DNA of 64,000 bases from Anaerocolumna xylanovorans DSM 12503 (GTDB taxonomy: Bacteria > Bacillota > Clostridia > Lachnospirales > Lachnospiraceae), in NCBI RefSeq assembly GCF_900143645.1, contig NZ_FRFD01000011.1, forward strand, positions 1-64,000, given 5' to 3'. A program made the translations under genes and the position numbers. A model generated the notes under the pieces. The model searched no databases and was not told the DNA's origin. It saw only the letters and a list, made by a program, of their open reading frames with translations. Shown here piece after piece: positions 61,201 through 64,000 of this stretch (position 1 is the first letter of the stretch; every line of letters starts with the position of its first letter).

Positions 61201-64000
61201 ATATTTTTTAAATTTGTATCCTTAAAATCATCCTCCAGATGATTAAGCAACATTTCCATAATAGAAGGGACAGAATTCCAGAATGTGATTTTCTTGCTTT
61301 TCATAACATTTAAGATTTCTTTCACATTCCTCTGATCCTTAACCATAACTAATTCTGCTCCTGTACTAAATGCTCCAAAAATGTCATACACAGAAAGGTC
61401 AAAACACATGGAGGAAAGACCGATTATTTTATCTGTACTTGTTACCTGAAATTTATTGTTAATGTCAAAGATTGTATTTGAAACCGCCTTATGTTCTATT
61501 ACAACTCCTTTCGGCTTTCCTGTACTGCCCGATGTATATATTATATAGGCCACTCTGTTGACATCCGTATCATGGGTAAATGAAGCTTCACACATATCTG
61601 CCCCATATTCCTGATAGCTTTCCTTCTTTAGGCAAAGTACACTATTACTGTCATCTGATATATATTTCTGACGTTCCGCAGGATACTCGGGGTTAATAGG
61701 AACATATGCCGCTCCGATTTTTAGAACCGCAAGAAGGTTTACAATAGTTTCAATACAGCGTTCCACAATGATGCTGACATGATCGCCTGCAGCCACATTT
61801 TTTTTGCTTAGACAATTTGCCATCTTATTGGAGCGTTCCTCTAATTCTTTATAGGTATATTCCTTATCACCGCAGCTTACTGCCGGGAAGTCCGGATATT
61901 CATCAGCACTGCTTTTAAACATACCCTGCAAGGTAGCCGGTTCTATCTTTTCATAGGTGTCGTTATATCTGGCTAACAGCTCCAGATTTTTTTGGCTTAA
62001 TGTGATTTCTCTGACCGTATCATCAGCAATACTATCAATTATATCAACATATTCACGGAACATCTCATCAATCATATCCTGGTCAAAAATTCCAGCCGGA
62101 TAATCCCATACAACCTGCAGTTCACCATCCGTTTCAATAATCTGATTGTCCAGATATACCTGCGGCGTCTGGCTTCTTGCATATTTCACCTGAACCATAT
62201 CCTTATATAAAGATGCCGCATCCTCATACAAGGCACAGGTGAACACATAAGGCATTACCGCCTGTGATACCTGATTGCGGTACTTTGCAATCTCACGTGT
62301 AAATTCAACCCCGCTATAGTGTCTGTGCTCTAAGGCCTCTGCTAATACCTTCTGGACATTTTCTACCTGATCCCAAAAATCCTTGCTATTGCTTAAGTCA
62401 ATATCCAGCAGCAGAATGCAGGTAAAATCACCCACTAACTTTTTGACCTCTTCATGAAAAGGATATCTGCTAAATACCGTTGTATTAATAGCAAGTCTGC
62501 TGTTACCGCTCCAAAAGCTTAATATTTTTGAATAAATTGTACATAATAAGCCTGCTACCGTAACGTTATGCTTCTTAGCAGCTTCTTTCACCATATTCCA
62601 TCTTCGTTTCTGCAAAACAAACTGCTTTCTCTGAAACTCTACTGTATCAAGGGTATTCGTATCAATTTTTAGATTAAGAGCCGGTGGAAAGGGGAAATCC
62701 TCCAATTTATTCATCCAGTAATCTTTATGCTTTTGATATACTTCTTTTGTTTTGAAATCCTTTAGGGCTAACGTATAATCCCGAAAAGTAAATTCAATTT
62801 CCTCGTCCTGCTGTTCTGACGAATTATAATATTTCATCAATTCTTTCATGAGAATAAACAGGCTGGCTCCGTCAATGATTAATATATCAATGCCAAAGCT
62901 TAGCTGATATTTATTATCACCGAGCTTAAATGCTTTCAACTCAAATAAAGGCCATTGCTCTAACGGAAAAACATATTTCTCCATTCTGCTGCGCTCTGAC
63001 ATTAATCTGCGGTTTTTGAAATCCTCCGAGACAGTTGTCATATCCTCAATAACCATTTTATATTCCGGTACGTCTTCTAATATCCGTTGATTTCCGGATT
63101 CCATCACGATTGCCCTCATCATGGGATGACGCTTTATGACACAATTTAAGCTTTTGTTCAACTTGCTCATATCCATACCCGTTTCAAATTCGGCATAGAA
63201 ATGTGTTGAAAACCCGCCCAGCTCAAATTGCTTATTTCTTCCGATCAGATACGCCATTTGAATATCATTTAACGGAAACTCTTTATACCGGTTTTCAAGA
63301 TCAGGTTCATAGGTATTTATTCTGTCCATTTCCATTATCTTATTGTCTTGATTAGCATCCATATTCTCTACATATGCAGCTAACTTTTTTATCGTGGGAT
63401 ATGCATATAAATCCGAAACTGATATTGCGATATTTTTCTTATTAGCATAGGACGTCAATGTCATAGCAATTATAGAGTCTCCGCCTATATCAAAGAAATT
63501 ATCGTTAATTCCTATTTCTCTGATTGTGAGTGCTTCCTGCCATACATCTGTCAGCACAACCTCCATATTGCTTTGCGGCTTTTCATAATTGCCGGCTGTT
63601 ACTTCCGGAATATAACTCATGAGCTTCTTTCTGTCCGCTTTTCCATTCAAAGTAACAGGAATACGTTCAATTTGTATAATACAAGATGGAACCATATAAT
63701 GGGGAAGTATTTCGGACATTGCTTCCTTCATCTTCTCCACATCAATCGTCTGCCGGGAAACAATAAATGCAAACAACTTTTTATTACCATTCTCATAATC
63801 ATGGACCACAACAGCAGCAGTTTCTATTTCTTTATTCATATTTAGAATGCAGTCCTCGATTTCACTCAGGCTGACTCTGAACCCCCGTATTTTTATCTGC
63901 TTGTCAAGGCGCCCCATAAAACCGATATTCCCATTTTCCTCCCAGTACGCCAAATCACCGGTCCGATACATAATACCGTTTTTTATAAACGGATCAGGCT
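58224..64000 (-). CDS. NRPS (A)-PCP-Cy-A(Cys)-MT-PCP-TE, 5' end outside the window
   Basis: The frame stays open to the window edge (upstream codons read DPFIKNGI), so the N-terminus is missing. From the visible Met: the end of an A domain, PCP Ser in IGGDSI (about 166), and a Cy domain with DILIIDGAS (about 362) and SQTPQVYLD (about 600). Next comes a Cys-type A domain (FDLSVYDIFG, WNSVPS, SGDW, GGATEASIW) with an inserted methyltransferase (LEVGAGTGG, about 1315). Then comes PCP Ser in LGGDSL (about 1589) and a thioesterase. The thioesterase nucleophile motif is GGWCVGG, Cys (about 1722) instead of Ser. The usual catalytic Asp position reads INSNAPS (Asn). The His is kept in PGDHVSIF. Confidence 0.92.
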   Translation of the reverse strand, partial: PDPFIKNGIMYRTGDLAYWEENGNIGFMGRLDKQIKIRGFRVSLSEIEDCILNMNKEIETAAVVVHDYENGNKKLFAFIVSRQTIDVEKMKEAMSEILPHYMVPSCIIQIERIPVTLNGKADRKKLMSYIPEVTAGNYEKPQSNMEVVLTDVWQEALTIREIGINDNFFDIGGDSIIAMTLTSYANKKNIAISVSDLYAYPTIKKLAAYVENMDANQDNKIMEMDRINTYEPDLENRYKEFPLNDIQMAYLIGRNKQFELGGFSTHFYAEFETGMDMSKLNKSLNCVIKRHPMMRAIVMESGNQRILEDVPEYKMVIEDMTTVSEDFKNRRLMSERSRMEKYVFPLEQWPLFELKAFKLGDNKYQLSFGIDILIIDGASLFILMKELMKYYNSSEQQDEEIEFTFRDYTLALKDFKTKEVYQKHKDYWMNKLEDFPFPPALNLKIDTNTLDTVEFQRKQFVLQKRRWNMVKEAAKKHNVTVAGLLCTIYSKILSFWSGNSRLAINTTVFSRYPFHEEVKKLVGDFTCILLLDIDLSNSKDFWDQVENVQKVLAEALEHRHYSGVEFTREIAKYRNQVSQAVMPYVFTCALYEDAASLYKDMVQVKYARSQTPQVYLDNQIIETDGELQVVWDYPAGIFDQDMIDEMFREYVDIIDSIADDTVREITLSQKNLELLARYNDTYEKIEPATLQGMFKSSADEYPDFPAVSCGDKEYTYKELEERSNKMANCLSKKNVAAGDHVSIIVERCIETIVNLLAVLKIGAAYVPINPEYPAERQKYISDDSNSVLCLKKESYQEYGADMCEASFTHDTDVNRVAYIIYTSGSTGKPKGVVIEHKAVSNTIFDINNKFQVTSTDKIIGLSSMCFDLSVYDIFGAFSTGAELVMVKDQRNVKEILNVMKSKKITFWNSVPSIMEMLLNHLEDDFKDTNLKNILMSGDWIPLNIIDKIRKYFIQADICSLGGATEASIWSIYYPIHEVQASWSSIPYGKPLANQKIYVLNDEGNACQIGVIGEIYIGGTGVAKEYANDKLKTDMTFIWHQEYGRIYKTGDYGRMCPEGCVEFMGRRDSQVKIRGYRVEYGEIESALNECEGVSNSIADLYQAENGGKQLIGYVVLDTGIDKAYIPDENDRFIYDNTQNASEKYQGEVSLGSLKKLNAVIEQISTAYILNALIELKINELTKENLSFEEIDEKVQILPEYYKLFHSWLDIAAEDAYLKYENGGIRLLKEITPYDIKKLWDDLYEMEPSEDLQTPLEYLKLSGMNHVNMMRGKVNPLTLFFPKGSFNTAESLYKFSPIAKYMNSIVVETVKSIVTSHKGEKKLRVLEVGAGTGGTTDEILPVFRPECTEYTFTDLSDFFLEQAEKRYENYPFIKYGLLDINVDAQIQGYDFAAYDLIICANVIHDAENIQDALERLKILLADDGRLLIVEGTRNSRQQLASVRFIEGLSQFQDERIENNQPLLSVEKWRNQFNKAGFVNFDAFPKKEELSGVFGNHVMIGKKHVEGPSVTTDKLKKYLCQRIPDYMVPAKFIQIKEIPLSGNGKVNKKKLIKPVTVKNKSSAYIRPTTDNQEKLVKVWQEVLGMEQIGIKDDFFDLGGDSLKAVEIVSKAENEGISISLTEMYSNPTIEELTKRISEKGTSKNTDNIGNMMLIKEGTDQEKDIFFVHAGSGEVGVYVELCKYIDSSYYCWAFNAIKSESIAPQNVTVEELAEKYIEKMLKVRPHGPYEIGGWCVGGTIAFEIARQLEARGEKVSHLILINSNAPSRIRKEKVMAFETGSEIRLLKQMISLPVKQLSEISSLDDIWSVITEYAKKGNMDINLMKQMVPSTILRVIPEKNSEDARSFVMYLNRIRSFVNARDSFIPETSVKARGLFIGAEQEMIEDRLEWSKYIEEKIQYEEVPGDHVSIFESKNVVGLAEKINEFLN

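Overview
The window looks like low-GC Firmicutes DNA, most likely an anaerobic clostridium (Lachnospiraceae or a relative). The reasons are AT-rich sequence, strong AGGAGG-type ribosome binding sites, an agr-type cyclic-peptide quorum-sensing locus, and family members typical of clostridia. No rRNA, tRNA, CRISPR array or intact insertion sequence was recognised. The species cannot be named from the sequence alone.

Layout. Positions 1-4.5 kb hold accessory genes: a frameshifted OmpR-type response regulator, an AraC regulator divergent from an iron-type alcohol dehydrogenase, and a nitroreductase. Positions 4.6-33.5 kb carry about 29 kb of tightly packed minus-strand genes that look like one operon. 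It is headed by agrD and agrB, followed by a MacB-like ABC exporter and then a hybrid NRPS-PKS line. The line comprises ArCP-Cy-A(Cys)-PCP, a SagB-like thiazoline oxidase, a crotonyl-CoA carboxylase/reductase homologue, KS-AT-MT-ACP, a second nitroreductase-fold protein, a free ACP, a leucine-rich-repeat protein, a type II thioesterase, Cy-A-PCP-C-A-PCP, and an amino-acid-dehydrogenase-like protein. It ends with a complete 2,3-dihydroxybenzoate pathway (DHB-AMP ligase, DHB dehydrogenase, isochorismate synthase, isochorismatase) and a FabZ-like dehydratase. The matching LytTR response regulator and agrC-like kinase lie divergently at 33.8-35.8 kb.

Positions 35.8-48 kb hold an MGMT-family protein, a TetR/flavoprotein pair with a consensus promoter and a roughly 300-nt leader full of tandem hairpin repeats, two ABC-2 drug-exporter pairs, a MATE pump, a LysR regulator and an ADP-ribosylglycohydrolase. 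Positions 48-53 kb hold two long fused cell-surface polysaccharide enzymes. From 53.4 kb to the right edge a second NRPS operon runs on the minus strand. It has two Cy-A-PCP modules, each with a methyltransferase inserted in a Cys-type adenylation domain, a terminal thioesterase with a Cys nucleophile, and a metal-sensing ArsR repressor at its 3' end. Its 5' part lies outside the window.

Inferred biology: an Agr peptide circuit probably switches on its own operon, which makes and exports a 2,3-dihydroxybenzoyl-thiazol(in)e polyketide-peptide with an unusual alkylmalonyl-derived unit. The architecture recalls yersiniabactin-type metallophores, but no metallophore uptake genes are visible, so a signal, antibiotic or redox-active product is equally possible. 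The second NRPS probably makes a poly-(methyl)thiazoline product or cooperates with the first line.
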